DNA of 64,000 bases from Myxococcota bacterium (GTDB lineage: Bacteria; Myxococcota_A; UBA9160; SMWR01): positions 352,227 to 416,226 of the forward strand of contig JBCCEW010000001.1 of NCBI GenBank assembly GCA_039030075.1. The letters run 5' to 3'. How positions within the stretch are numbered: position 1 is the first letter of the stretch; each line of letters begins with the position of its first letter. The position numbers were made by a program, and so were the translations under genes. A model generated the notes under the pieces. That model saw only the letters and a list, made by a program, of their open reading frames with translations. It made no database searches and was not told where the DNA came from. This document shows, piece by piece, positions 41,057 through 50,600 of this stretch.

Positions 41057-42166
41057 ATGCCTACGCCGTGGCAGCGAGATCTAGAAGCCGACAGCAAGAA
41101 GTTCGAGGCGTGGCTGGCGAAGCAGCTGCCCGGTGCGAGCGACGTCCAGATGTCGCCCCTCGTGGCACCGACGAGTTCCGGGTTCTCGAACGAGACGCTG
41201 CTCTTCGATCTGGCCTGGACGGAAGACGGCAAGCGCCACGAGGAGAAGCTCGTCGTGCGCATCCAACCCACGGGGTACCAGGTCTTCCTCGAATACGACC
41301 TGGGATTGCAGTTCAACACGATGCGGCTGCTGGCGCCGACCGACGTTCCCGTGCCCGAGATGCGTTGGCTCGAAGAAGAGGACATGAGCGTCTTCGGCGC
41401 GCCCTTCTACGTGATGGTGCAGGTGTCGGGGCGCGTTCCGACGGACAACCCGCCCTATCACGTCGACGGCTGGATGCACGAGATCTCGCCGGCGGAGCGC
41501 GAGGCGATCTGGCTGGCCGGTTTCGAGTCGATGGCGCGCATCCACAAGCTCGATGTCGATGCGACCGGGTTCGGCTTCCTGCGTCGTCCCGAGCTCGGCC
41601 CGACGCCGCTCGCCCAGGAGATCGCGTACTACGAGAAGTACTACGCCTGGGCTTCGGATGGACGCGAGAATCCGGTCCTCGAACAGACCCACGACTGGCT
41701 GGTCGCGAACCAGCCCCAGGACGAGCCCGAGGGCCTGGTGTGGGGCGACGCGCGGATCGGCAACATCATCTTCGACGGGACGAAGCCCGCCGCCGTGCTC
41801 GACTGGGAGATGGTCAGTACCGGTAGCCCCGAACGCGACGTCGGCTGGGCCGTCTTCCTCGATCGCCACCACAGCGAGGCGATGAATACGCCCCGGCTCG
41901 AAGGGTTCCCCTCCTACGAGGACACCGTTGCCTACTACGAGCAGCAGTCGGGCCACACCGTGAAGCATCTCGACTACTACCAGATCTTCACGGGCTGGCG
42001 CTTCGGGATCATCATGCTGCGCATCGCCCAGCAGCTGAAGCACTACGAGTTGATGACGGCCGAACAAAGCCGCGGCATGGAGCTCACGAACCACGTAGTG
42101 CGTCTGACCGCGAAGCTGATGGACATTCCGATGCCGGGAGAGGGCAAAGAGGGCGGCTACGTCTAG
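41057..42166 (+). CDS. Aminoglycoside phosphotransferase-fold kinase (ACAD10-like)
   Basis: The 369-residue protein has kinase-like fold elements: SSGFSNETLLFDL (N-lobe), VVRIQPTGYQVF, FGAPFYVMVQVSGRVP, and the catalytic Brenner-like VWGDARIGNIIFD with AVLDWEMV (metal). The usual HGD is WGD here. This APH subfamily includes ACAD10-type proteins that act on acyl or hydroxyacyl substrates. GAAAGGAAG precedes the ATG. It is followed 21 nt later by the phosphotriesterase-like gene, probably same transcript. Confidence 0.85.
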   Translation: MPTPWQRDLEADSKKFEAWLAKQLPGASDVQMSPLVAPTSSGFSNETLLFDLAWTEDGKRHEEKLVVRIQPTGYQVFLEYDLGLQFNTMRLLAPTDVPVPEMRWLEEEDMSVFGAPFYVMVQVSGRVPTDNPPYHVDGWMHEISPAEREAIWLAGFESMARIHKLDVDATGFGFLRRPELGPTPLAQEIAYYEKYYAWASDGRENPVLEQTHDWLVANQPQDEPEGLVWGDARIGNIIFDGTKPAAVLDWEMVSTGSPERDVGWAVFLDRHHSEAMNTPRLEGFPSYEDTVAYYEQQSGHTVKHLDYYQIFTGWRFGIIMLRIAQQLKHYELMTAEQSRGMELTNHVVRLTAKLMDIPMPGEGKEGGYV

Positions 42167-42187
42167 GCGCCGGGGGAGGGTCGACAC

Positions 42188-43171
42188 GTGACCGAGATCC
42201 AGACCGTCACCGGGCCGACGACACCGGAGCAGCTCGGCAAGACCCTGATGCACGAGCATCTGTTCATCGGGTACCCGGGCTACGACGTGGATTGGCTGCG
42301 ACCGGGTCCCAGCCGGCGCGATCACGTCGCGAAGTGCGTCGACAAGATCGAAGAGATGAAGTCGGTCGGGGTGACGTCGATGCTCGACCCGTGCCCGACC
42401 GATCTCGGCCGCGATGTGGAACTGATGGCCGAGGTCGCCCAGCGCACCGGCTTCTCTTTGATCTGCGCCACCGGGCTCTACAAGGAGGCCGAGGGGGCGA
42501 CGGCCTATTGGAAGTTCCAGATGGGCTTTGGCTCGGTCGTCGAGACGATGGCCGAGCTCTTCATCCGCGAGCTCACCGACGGCATCGCCGATACCGGCAT
42601 TCGGGCCGGCATCATCAAGGTCGGCACGGGTCACGGCACCCTCACCGATTACGAGCAGGCGGTCTTCTCCGCCGCGGCGAAGGCGTCCATCGAAACCGGG
42701 GCGCCAATCACCACCCACACCGACGGCGGGCGCTTCGGTGACGACCAGCAGCGCTTCCTGGTCGACCACGGCGTGCCGCCCCACCGGATCATCATCGGGC
42801 ACTCCTGCGGGACGGCCGACCACGACTACCACTGCGGCATCGCCTCAGGCGGGTCGTATCTCGGCTTCGATCGCTTCGGTCTCGACATGATCCAGCCCGA
42901 TACGGACCGCGTCGCGTCGCTCGCGAAGCTCGTGGCGGCGGGCTACGGCGACCGGGTGGTGGTTTCCCACGACTCGGTCTGGTGCTGGGGCGGGATGCCG
43001 ATCCCGAACCCGGAAGTGCAGGTGGCGATGGAGAAGATCTGGACGCCCAGTCACTTCGCGACCCGGATCGCGCCCCAGCTGCGCGAGGCGGGCGTCACCA
43101 ATGCCCAGATCGACGCGATGCTGATCGACAACCCGCGTCGCTTCTTCGCCGGGGATCCGCTGGCGAACTAG
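42188..43171 (+). CDS. Phosphotriesterase-like lactonase/hydrolase
   Basis: The 327-residue TIM-barrel protein begins GTG and has TLMHEHLF (metal His-x-His), the IKVGTGHG segment with the bridging Lys, TTHTDGG, IGHSCG and SHDSVW (metal Asp). All metal ligands of the PTE family seem present. Members are mostly lactonases rather than true phosphotriesterases. It converges with the PLP-enzyme gene at 43168, overlapping 4 nt at the stop codons. Confidence 0.88.
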   Translation: MTEIQTVTGPTTPEQLGKTLMHEHLFIGYPGYDVDWLRPGPSRRDHVAKCVDKIEEMKSVGVTSMLDPCPTDLGRDVELMAEVAQRTGFSLICATGLYKEAEGATAYWKFQMGFGSVVETMAELFIRELTDGIADTGIRAGIIKVGTGHGTLTDYEQAVFSAAAKASIETGAPITTHTDGGRFGDDQQRFLVDHGVPPHRIIIGHSCGTADHDYHCGIASGGSYLGFDRFGLDMIQPDTDRVASLAKLVAAGYGDRVVVSHDSVWCWGGMPIPNPEVQVAMEKIWTPSHFATRIAPQLREAGVTNAQIDAMLIDNPRRFFAGDPLAN

Positions 43172-44337
43172 GCGGCGCCGTCGAGGGCGGTGCGCAGGTC
43201 GTCGACGAGGTCATCGGGATCCTCGATCCCGATCGAGAGCCGCACCAGGTCGTCCGGTACCGGTGAATCCGCACCCTCGACCGCCGCCCGGTACTCCACC
43301 TGACTCTCGACGCCGCCCAGCGAGCTCGCGTCGGCGAAGCAGCGTAGACGCGAAGGCAGGGCACGCGCAGCGGCCGCACCTTCCCGCAGTCGCAGGGACA
43401 CCAGCGGGCCGAAGCCGCCCTGCATCTGACGCGCCGCGATGGCGTGGCCCGGGTGCTCGGGAAGACCGGGATAGAGCACCTCGGCTAGCGCGGGATGGTC
43501 CTGCAACGCCTCGGCGACGCGTTGCGCTCCCTCGCAACTGGCGCGCACCCGCAGGTAGAGCGTGCGCATGCCGCGCAGGAGCAGCCAGGCCTCGAAGGGT
43601 CCGAGGACCGCACCGCGGTAGCCGCGCTCGTAGCGCACGGCTTCCCAGGCGGCGTCGGGCGTCGCGCACACGAGAGCCCCGGCCAGCACGTCGGCGTGAC
43701 CGTTCAGCTGCTTCGTGGCCGAGTGCATCACCCAGTCGACGCCCAGCGACAGGGGCTGGCACAGCGCGGGCGTGGCCAGCGTGCCGTCGGCCACGGTCCG
43801 CGCGCCGAAGCGTCGCGCGACCTCGACCGTGGCGGCGATGTCGGTGACGACGGTCATCGGGTTCGACGGTGTTTCGATCCAGACCAGGGTGGGTTCGTCG
43901 GGCTGCAGGAGTGTTTCGAGCCGTGCCGGGTGCGTTCCGGGCCAGCGACTCACCCGCAGTCGTCCCTTGGACTCGAGGTGAGCGAGCCAGCCGCGCACGG
44001 TCCAGTACATCTGCTCGGGAATGACGACGTGCGCGCCGTTGGGCAGCGTCTCGAACACGGTCGTGGCGGCGGCCATTCCCGAGGCAAAGAGCAGGGCTTC
44101 GGCGCCGCCTTCGAGGTCGGCGAGCAGGGCCTCGGGCGCGTCGAAGCTCGGGCTCTGGTCGCGGGCGTAGCTGTGACCGCCGGGATAGGTGCCGCTCCTG
44201 TCGCGTCGGTAGGGAGTCGACGGGTGGATCGCGGGCACGACCCCGCCCACCGCCTCGTCACTGGCTCCCAGGGCCCGCGCCGCTCGGGTCGCCGGAGCGA
44301 GGGGGCGTGCGTCGTCGGGATCAGGCGGTTGCGCCAC
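43168..44337 (-). CDS. Cys/Met-metabolism PLP enzyme (cystathionine gamma-synthase/lyase-like)
   Basis: The 389-residue protein has YARDQSPSFDAPEALLADLEGGAEALLFASGMAA and VWIETPSNP, and the PLP lysine in HSATKQLNGHADVLAG. These are hallmarks of the Cys/Met PLP family, with metC/metB/mdeA-type activities. The GTG at 44337 overlaps the upstream SDR gene by 17 nt, so they are co-transcribed. No neighbour decides between synthase and lyase. Confidence 0.88.
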   Translation of the reverse strand: MAQPPDPDDARPLAPATRAARALGASDEAVGGVVPAIHPSTPYRRDRSGTYPGGHSYARDQSPSFDAPEALLADLEGGAEALLFASGMAAATTVFETLPNGAHVVIPEQMYWTVRGWLAHLESKGRLRVSRWPGTHPARLETLLQPDEPTLVWIETPSNPMTVVTDIAATVEVARRFGARTVADGTLATPALCQPLSLGVDWVMHSATKQLNGHADVLAGALVCATPDAAWEAVRYERGYRGAVLGPFEAWLLLRGMRTLYLRVRASCEGAQRVAEALQDHPALAEVLYPGLPEHPGHAIAARQMQGGFGPLVSLRLREGAAAARALPSRLRCFADASSLGGVESQVEYRAAVEGADSPVPDDLVRLSIGIEDPDDLVDDLRTALDGAA

Positions 44338-45073
44338 CGTCGATCACGATGTCTTCGCCGTTGATGTGGGCGGCCTCGTCCGAGGCGAGGAAGGCGATCA
44401 GCGCCGCGACGGTCTCGGGTCCGCGCCCGTGGTCGAGCGGGGTCTGGCGCATCACGAGCTTCATGTCGGCGTCCTCCGGGAGCCCGGCACCGCCCTTGGT
44501 CATGGGCGTCTTGATCCCGCCGGGACACACTGCGTTGATCCGCACGCCGCGGGCGGCGTATTCGATCGCGAGGGCTTTCGTGAAGCTCCAGACCGCCCCC
44601 TTCGACGCCGCGTAGGCCGCGCCGTAGATGAGCCCGGAGACGGCGGCGGCCGACGACATGTTGACGATGTTGCCGCCGGTCTCGAGCAGATGGGGCAGGG
44701 CGGCGCGACACACGAGGAAGGTGCCGTCGGCGTTCACTGCCTGGACCTTCCGCCAGGTCTCGAAGTCCATCTCGTGGGTGTGGGCGAAGCGCAGGATCCC
44801 CGCGATGTGACAGACGGCGTCCAGGCGCCCGTAGCGCTCCAGGCCCGACGCCAGCGAGGCCGCCACCGAGTCTTCCTGGGAGACATCGCACACATTTGCG
44901 ATCGCAGAGCCTCCGAGCTCGATGGCGCGCTTCGCCGTCGCCTCGACTTCGGCGGCCTGGACGTCGGCGCAGATCAGGTGCCCGCCCTCGCTCGCGATGC
45001 GTTCCGCCGTGGCGCGCCCGATGCCCGAAGCCGCCCCGGTGATCCACACCACCTTGTCGTCGAAACGTCCCAC
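44321..45073 (-). CDS. Short-chain dehydrogenase/reductase
   Basis: The 250-residue classical SDR has TGAASGIGRATA, ADVQ, catalytic MSSAAA and YAASKGA (Tyr-x3-Lys) and the ending INGEDIVIDGGATA. NAD(P)-dependent oxidation or reduction of an alcohol, substrate unknown. It starts at GTG 45073, 15 nt after the LLM oxidoreductase stop, and overlaps the PLP-enzyme gene by 17 nt, so the three are probably one unit. Confidence 0.88.
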   Translation of the reverse strand: MGRFDDKVVWITGAASGIGRATAERIASEGGHLICADVQAAEVEATAKRAIELGGSAIANVCDVSQEDSVAASLASGLERYGRLDAVCHIAGILRFAHTHEMDFETWRKVQAVNADGTFLVCRAALPHLLETGGNIVNMSSAAAVSGLIYGAAYAASKGAVWSFTKALAIEYAARGVRINAVCPGGIKTPMTKGGAGLPEDADMKLVMRQTPLDHGRGPETVAALIAFLASDEAAHINGEDIVIDGGATA

Positions 45074-45088
45074 GTTCTCTCCGACGGT

Positions 45089-46048
45089 CTAGCGGGGGGC
45101 GAGATCGCGCGAGGCCTGGATCGGATCCACGCCCATCGGCAGCAGACCGATCATCGGCGTGTCGACCCCGTTCTCGACGTACTGCTGGATGTGCTCGCGG
45201 CATTTCTCGGGCGGTCCGTGGACGACGATCGCGTCGACCACTTCGTCCGGGATCGAGGCGGCGGCGCCCTTGCGGTCGCCTTCCTTCCACTTCGTCCACA
45301 TCGCGTCGAGCAGCTCCGAGCGGCCCAGCCACTCGTGGAACGCAGCGTAGACGGGCACGTTCAGGTAGGCGTTCACCGCGAAGCGGGCCATGTTGCGGAC
45401 GGCCTCGGTGTCGGGGTTCGGGCACACGAAGATGCGCGCCACGATCTCCTTGTCCCGGCCCCCCTGGTGGACGTAGGGCGCGACGGTCTTCACGTCTTCG
45501 GCCGAGAGCCAGTTCAGGATGGCGCCATCGCCTTCGCGGCCCGCCAGCTTCAGCATGCCCTGGCGCAGGGCCGCGACCAGCAGCTTCGGCGGCTCGTCCA
45601 TCTTGACGCCGAGGCGGAAGTTCTTCACCGAGAAGGTCTCGTAGTCCTCGGTCACCTTCTCACCGGTGAAGGCCTTGCGCAAGAAGCGCACCGTGTCGCG
45701 CACGCGCTGGTAGGGCTTTTCGAAGGGGATGCCGTTCCAGTTGCCAACGATCACGTTCGACGACGAACCGATGCCCATCACGAAGCGACCGGGCGCAGCC
45801 GACGCCAGGCTCGCGGCGCTCATCGCGAGCAACGCCGGGCCGCGGGTGTAGGCCGGGAAGATTGCGCAGCCGAGTCGCGCCTCGGGGGCCCAGGCCGACG
45901 CCAGCGCCAGGGGAGTGAACCCGTCGGTGCCGTTCGCCTCGGCACTCCAGAGGTCGGTGTAGCCGAGGTCGACCAGCTCGCGGATCCAATCGCGCTGCTG
46001 GGCGAGGGGGACCCCGTCGAGGGGGATCGTCATTCCGTAGCGTGCCAT
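45089..46048 (-). CDS. LLM-class F420-dependent oxidoreductase-like protein
   Basis: The 319-residue protein is luciferase-like: YGMTIPLDG at the N terminus, LGCAIFPAYTRGPALLAMSAASLASAAPGRFVMGIGSSS and YQRVRDTVRFLRKAFTGEKV. This subfamily includes F420-dependent enzymes of actinobacteria and some proteobacteria, though FMN use is equally possible. It is first in a three-gene minus-strand unit with SDR and PLP enzyme. Divergent from the ADH gene (108 nt between starts). Confidence 0.85.
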   Translation of the reverse strand: MARYGMTIPLDGVPLAQQRDWIRELVDLGYTDLWSAEANGTDGFTPLALASAWAPEARLGCAIFPAYTRGPALLAMSAASLASAAPGRFVMGIGSSSNVIVGNWNGIPFEKPYQRVRDTVRFLRKAFTGEKVTEDYETFSVKNFRLGVKMDEPPKLLVAALRQGMLKLAGREGDGAILNWLSAEDVKTVAPYVHQGGRDKEIVARIFVCPNPDTEAVRNMARFAVNAYLNVPVYAAFHEWLGRSELLDAMWTKWKEGDRKGAAASIPDEVVDAIVVHGPPEKCREHIQQYVENGVDTPMIGLLPMGVDPIQASRDLAPR

Positions 46049-46156
46049 GCGGCCTCCCGGGTCGTGGACGGAGCACTATACTGCGCCGCGCCCCGACGCG
46101 CGGGACGGAGCCGTCCGAACGCGCCCCAACCACCTGGACACCGAGGAGGTCCCCCC

Positions 46157-47245
46157 ATGCGCGCAGCCGTTCTCCGCGGCTACAACCAGCCTGTTGCCAT
46201 CGAAGACGTCGACATCGCGAGCCCGGGCCCGCGCGAGATCAAGGTGCGGACCCACGCCTGCGGCGTCTGCCATAGCGATCTGCACGTCCTCGAGGGCTCG
46301 CTGCCCGCGCCGCCCCCGCTGGTGCTCGGCCACGAGCCGGCCGGCGTCGTCGAAGAAGTGGGCAGCGACGTGAGCTACGTGCAGCCCGGCGATCACGTGA
46401 TCGCCTGCCTGTCGGCCTTCTGCGGCACCTGCGATTTCTGCCTCTCGGGCCGGCTGAACCTGTGCGGTGGGGAGGCGACGGCGCGCAAGCCCGAGGAGCC
46501 CCCGCGGCTCTCGCAGAACGGCGAGGTCGTCCACCAGTTCGCGCATCTCTCGGGGTTCGCCGAGCAGATGCTGCTCCACGAGAACGCGGTGGTGAAGATC
46601 CGCGAGGACATGCCGCTCGAGCAGGCCGCGCTGATCGGCTGCGGTGTCACCACCGGCGTTGGCGCGGCGCTCAACACCGCGAACATCGCGCCGGGCAGCA
46701 GCGTCGCCGTGATCGGTCTCGGAGGCGTCGGCCTGTCGGCGCTGCAGGGCGCGCGCATCGCCGGCGCCGGTCGCCTGATCGCGATCGACACGGTTCCCTG
46801 GAAGCTCGACCTGGCCCGAAAGCTCGGTGCCAGCGACGTCATCAACGCCAAGGAGGCCGACGCGGTGATGGGCGTGCACGAGCTCACCGGTGGCGGCGTC
46901 GAGACGAGCTTCGAGTGCATCGGCACTGCGCCGACGATCCAGCAGTCGGTCGCGATGCTCCAGAAGGGTGGCACCGCCGTCATGGTCGGCGTGCAGCCGA
47001 TCGGCCAGACCGTCGAGCTCATGGGCCTCGACATCGTGATCCAGGGCAAGACGATCGTGGGCTCGATGATGGGCGACAACCGCTTCCGCATCGACATGCC
47101 GCGCTATTGCGACTTCTATCTGGACGGTCGCCTGCGCCTCGACGAGATGATCTCGGCGCGCATCGGCCTCGACGACCTGAACGACGCTTTCGAGAAGATG
47201 AAGTCCGGGGAGGTGGCGCGCTCGGTCGTCACCTTCGCCTCCTGA
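46157..47245 (+). CDS. Zinc-dependent alcohol dehydrogenase (MDR family)
   Basis: The 362-residue protein starts at ATG 46157 after GAGGAGGT. It has catalytic zinc ligands ACGVCHSDLH and LGHEPAG, the structural zinc loop CGTCDFCLSGRLNLC, and the Rossmann GLGGVG. The layout is that of Adh/class III type zinc ADHs. It is followed 10 nt later by the enoyl-CoA hydratase gene, suggesting a joint role in oxidation of an alcohol to an acyl-CoA-linked product. Confidence 0.92.
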   Translation: MRAAVLRGYNQPVAIEDVDIASPGPREIKVRTHACGVCHSDLHVLEGSLPAPPPLVLGHEPAGVVEEVGSDVSYVQPGDHVIACLSAFCGTCDFCLSGRLNLCGGEATARKPEEPPRLSQNGEVVHQFAHLSGFAEQMLLHENAVVKIREDMPLEQAALIGCGVTTGVGAALNTANIAPGSSVAVIGLGGVGLSALQGARIAGAGRLIAIDTVPWKLDLARKLGASDVINAKEADAVMGVHELTGGGVETSFECIGTAPTIQQSVAMLQKGGTAVMVGVQPIGQTVELMGLDIVIQGKTIVGSMMGDNRFRIDMPRYCDFYLDGRLRLDEMISARIGLDDLNDAFEKMKSGEVARSVVTFAS

Positions 47246-47255
47246 GGAGCCTCCG

Positions 47256-48044
47256 ATGTCCGAAGAAGTCATTACCTGTGAGATTGCGGACGGTGTCGCC
47301 ACCGTCACGCTGAACCGTCCCGCGGCCGCCAACGCGATCGACCTCGCGCTGGGCCAGGGTCTGATGCACGCGGCGATCCAGGTCGACGAAGATCCCTCGG
47401 TGCGGGCCGTGCTGCTGACGGGCGCCGGCAAGATGTTCTGCGCCGGTGGCGATCTGAAGTCCTTCGCCTCCCAGGGCGACAAGGTGCCCGCGCTCCTGAA
47501 GGAGCTAACCACCTACCTGCACGCCGCCACATCGCGTTTCGCCCGGATGGACGCGCCGCTCATCGTCGCGGTGAACGGGATGGCGGCCGGGGCCGGCTTC
47601 AGCATCGCCGTGTCCGGGGATCTCGTACTCGCCGCCGAGTCGGCGAAGTTCACGATGGCCTACACCGGCGCGGGGCTCTCGCCCGATGGCAGCTCGAGCT
47701 TCTTCCTGCCGCGGCTGATCGGGCTGCGCCGGACCCAGGAGCTGATGATCACGAACCGTCGCCTGTCGGCTGCCGAGGCCCTCGACTGGGGTCTGGTGAC
47801 CCAGGTCGTGCCCGACGACGAGCTGGCCGAGAAGGCGGGCGCGCTCGCACGGCAGATCGCCCAGGGACCCACACGCGCCTATGGCGTCGTGAAGCAGCTG
47901 CTGGCGTCGAGCACCCAGGAGTCCCTCGAGACCCAGATGGAGCTCGAGTCGCGCGGCATCGCGTCGATGGCGGGGAGCCCCGACGGGCGTGAGGGCATCG
48001 CCGCCTTCGTGGAGAAGCGGGCGCCGAAGTTCTCGGGCGCCTAG
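47256..48044 (+). CDS. Enoyl-CoA hydratase/isomerase
   Basis: The 262-residue crotonase-fold protein has VTLNRPAAANAI, the oxyanion hole FCAGGDLKSF and NGMAAGAGFSIAVSGDL. The second catalytic acid lies in the SPDGSSSFFLP segment, resembling PaaG/2-(1,2-epoxy)-phenylacetyl-CoA isomerases rather than typical hydratases, so aromatic-CoA or unsaturated-acyl-CoA isomerisation is possible. Co-transcribed with the ADH gene (10-nt gap). Confidence 0.88.
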   Translation: MSEEVITCEIADGVATVTLNRPAAANAIDLALGQGLMHAAIQVDEDPSVRAVLLTGAGKMFCAGGDLKSFASQGDKVPALLKELTTYLHAATSRFARMDAPLIVAVNGMAAGAGFSIAVSGDLVLAAESAKFTMAYTGAGLSPDGSSSFFLPRLIGLRRTQELMITNRRLSAAEALDWGLVTQVVPDDELAEKAGALARQIAQGPTRAYGVVKQLLASSTQESLETQMELESRGIASMAGSPDGREGIAAFVEKRAPKFSGA

Positions 48045-48139
48045 CGCGCCGACCCACCCGGGTCCCCTATCCTCGTTTGACAATGACGGCCGACGCTGGC
48101 CCAATGCGTCGCTACCATTGACATTCGACGGGTGGACCC

Positions 48140-49042
48140 GTGGCCAACGTCCAACAGATGGTGCTCTTCGCGAAGGTGGTCGAGGCGGGCAGCTTCGCGG
48201 CTGCCGCAAAGGCCCTGGGGCAGACCCGCGCCGCCGTGAGCAAGCAGATCGCGAGCCTCGAGGAGCGGATCGGGGCCCAGCTGCTCAACCGCACCACCCG
48301 TTCGATGCACCTCACCGAGATCGGCGCCGAGTTCTACGCGCGCTGCGCCCGGATCGCCGAAGAGGCCGCGGAGGCCGAGCGGGCCGTCGCCAGCCTGCAG
48401 GGCGCGCCGCGCGGCCGGCTGCGTCTGCGGGCCCCGCTCACTTTTGGACGGCGCTACCTGACGCCGTTGGTCACACCCTTCCTCGAGCGGCATCCGGAAA
48501 TCACCATCGATCTCGTCCTCGACGACGAACCCGTCGACCTGGCCCAGGAAGGCTTCGATCTGGCGATTCGTATCGCCGCGCGCGGCGACTCGTCGCTCAC
48601 CTCCCACTTCCTCGCCGACAGCCCCCACGTGGTGTGCGGGACCCCCGGCTACTTCGAAACCGCCGGCGTCCCGACCGCGCCCGAACATCTGCGCGAGCAC
48701 CGCTGCCTGCTCTACAGCTCGCTGCCCACGCCGCGCCTCTGGCGATTCCAGAACGGACGGTCGGTGCGCGTGACGGGTGCCTTCCAGGTGAATCACGGGG
48801 AGGCGTTGCGGCGCGCCGTGCTCGACGGCGCGGGGCTGGCCTACCTGCCGCGCTTCATCGTGGGCGAGGATCTCGACAGCGGGGCGCTGCATTCGGTCCT
48901 CGACGACTGGTCCTGGTCGTCCCAGAAGGTCTACGCGGTGGTGCCGCGGCATCGGAACCTGACGCCGAAGGTGCGGGCCTTCCTCGAAGCGTTGGAGCAG
49001 TACTTCCATCCGACGGCGCCGTGGGAGCGCGACGCCGCATGA
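48140..49042 (+). CDS. LysR-family transcriptional regulator
   Basis: The 300-residue protein has the N-terminal winged helix of LysR (VVEAGSFAAAAKALGQTRAAVSKQIASLEERIGAQLLNRTTRSMHLTEIG, about residues 12-61) and a C-terminal effector domain. The GTG at 48140 is preceded by TTGACA at 48077-48082 and again near 48118. Its stop overlaps the ATG of the ilvA gene (ATGA), so it is coupled to the enzyme it probably regulates. Confidence 0.92.
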   Translation: MANVQQMVLFAKVVEAGSFAAAAKALGQTRAAVSKQIASLEERIGAQLLNRTTRSMHLTEIGAEFYARCARIAEEAAEAERAVASLQGAPRGRLRLRAPLTFGRRYLTPLVTPFLERHPEITIDLVLDDEPVDLAQEGFDLAIRIAARGDSSLTSHFLADSPHVVCGTPGYFETAGVPTAPEHLREHRCLLYSSLPTPRLWRFQNGRSVRVTGAFQVNHGEALRRAVLDGAGLAYLPRFIVGEDLDSGALHSVLDDWSWSSQKVYAVVPRHRNLTPKVRAFLEALEQYFHPTAPWERDAA

Positions 49043-50562
49043 AACCCGAAGCCGATCTCGTCGAGCGCATCCTGCGCGCCCGCGTCTACGACGTCGCCAT
49101 CGAGACCCCCCTCGATCCGGCACCGCGGCTCTCCGAACGCCTCGGCACGCGGGTGTGCATCAAACGCGAAGACCTGCAGCCCGTGTTCTCGTTCAAGGTG
49201 CGCGGCGCCTACAACCGGATCGCGGCGCTGCCGCGCGACGCGGCCGAGCGTGGCATCTTCGCTTCGTCGGCGGGAAATCACGCCCAGGGCGTCGCGTTGG
49301 CGGCGGCGCGGCTCGGCTACCCCGCCACGATCGTGATGCCGCGCACGACGCCCGAGATCAAGGTCTCCGCCGTCGCGGCCTACGGTGTCGAGGTCGTTCT
49401 CCACGGGGACAGCGTGGAAGAGGCCCGCGACGAAGCCGCACGGCGCCAGGCGGAAGCCGACGGCGTGTTCGTGCATCCCTACGACGACCTCGAGGTCATC
49501 GCCGGCCAGGGCACGATCGGCGTCGAGATCCTGCGCCAGCACCCGGAGCCGATCGAGGCGATCTTCGTGCCGGTCGGAGGCGGCGGACTCCTGGCCGGGA
49601 TCCTCCACTACGTGAAGTTCCTGCGGCCCGAGACCGCGGTGGTGGCGGTGGAGCCCGAGGATGCGGCCAGCCTGAAGGTCGCGCTCGATGCCGGGCGCCC
49701 GGTTCCTCTCGATCACGTGGGCCTCTTCGCCGATGGCACGGCGGTCCGACAGATCGGCGATCTGCCCTTCGAGCTCGTCCGCGATCGGGTCGACGGCGTC
49801 GTCACCGCGAGCGTCGACGAGATGAGCGCTGCGATCCTGGACCTCTTCGAAGAGACCCGCGTGCTCGCCGAGCCTTCGGGCGCTCTCGCGCTGGCGGGCA
49901 TGAAGAAGTGGGTGGCCGAGAAGGGCGGGGAGCGGTCGGGGGCCCTCGTCGCGATCCAGAGCGGCGCCAACATCAACTTCCATCGGTTGCGTCACATCTC
50001 GGAGCGCGCCCAGCTGGGGGAGGACCGCGAGGCCATCTTCGCGGTCACGATTCCCGAGCGCCCCGGCAGCTTCCGCGCCCTGTGCAGCGCCCTCGGCGAG
50101 CGCTCGGTCACCGAGTTCAACTACCGCTACGCCGATGACGACGAGGCCCACGTCTTCGTCGGGGTCGAGCTGCGCGAGGGCACCGAGGACCGCCACGATC
50201 TCGCCGAAACCCTGCGCGGCGCGGGCTACGCCGTGCAGGACATGACCCACAACGAGCTCGCCGTCTTGCATACCCGCCACATGGTGGGGGGGCGGGTGCG
50301 CGCCCTCGCCGACGAGCGTCTGCTGCGCTTCGAGTTCCCCGAGCGACCGGGCGCGTTGGGGCGCTTCCTGTCGCTGATGTCGCCGAGCTGGAACCTGACC
50401 CTCTTCCACTACCGCAACCACGGCGCCGCCCACGGGCGCGTCCTGGCCGGGATCCAGGTCCCTTCGCACGATGGCGAGGCCTTCGCACGCTACCTGGGCG
50501 AGCTGGGGTATCCCTGGGTGGAAGAGACCGAGAACGAGGCCTACCGGCTCTTCCTGCGCTAG
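49039..50562 (+). CDS. ilvA: Threonine dehydratase, biosynthetic type
   Basis: The 507-residue PLP fold-type II enzyme has the lysine motif FSFKVRGAYNRI (near residue 55), the phosphate loop SAGNHAQGVALAA and a second GGGGLLAGI. The C-terminal part has two ACT-like regulatory repeats (FAVTIPERPGSFRALCSAL and FEFPERPGALGRFLSLM), typical of isoleucine-feedback-regulated IlvA. Deaminates threonine to 2-oxobutyrate for isoleucine synthesis. Overlaps the LysR gene by ATGA. Confidence 0.95.
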   Translation: MKPEADLVERILRARVYDVAIETPLDPAPRLSERLGTRVCIKREDLQPVFSFKVRGAYNRIAALPRDAAERGIFASSAGNHAQGVALAAARLGYPATIVMPRTTPEIKVSAVAAYGVEVVLHGDSVEEARDEAARRQAEADGVFVHPYDDLEVIAGQGTIGVEILRQHPEPIEAIFVPVGGGGLLAGILHYVKFLRPETAVVAVEPEDAASLKVALDAGRPVPLDHVGLFADGTAVRQIGDLPFELVRDRVDGVVTASVDEMSAAILDLFEETRVLAEPSGALALAGMKKWVAEKGGERSGALVAIQSGANINFHRLRHISERAQLGEDREAIFAVTIPERPGSFRALCSALGERSVTEFNYRYADDDEAHVFVGVELREGTEDRHDLAETLRGAGYAVQDMTHNELAVLHTRHMVGGRVRALADERLLRFEFPERPGALGRFLSLMSPSWNLTLFHYRNHGAAHGRVLAGIQVPSHDGEAFARYLGELGYPWVEETENEAYRLFLR

Positions 50563-50600
50563 CGGAAGCCGTTCCCCGCACGCGGGCAAGGAGACGATCG

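Noticed and set aside
41081..42832. 583-codon minus-strand ORF across the APH and PTE-like genes
   Set aside because: It overlaps two recognisable enzymes on the other strand and shows no domain.
44366..46156. Upstream extension of the ADH frame (959 codons in total)
   Set aside because: It runs antisense through the SDR and LLM genes; GAGGAGGT before ATG 46157 and the conserved MRAAVLRGYNQ start set the true N terminus.
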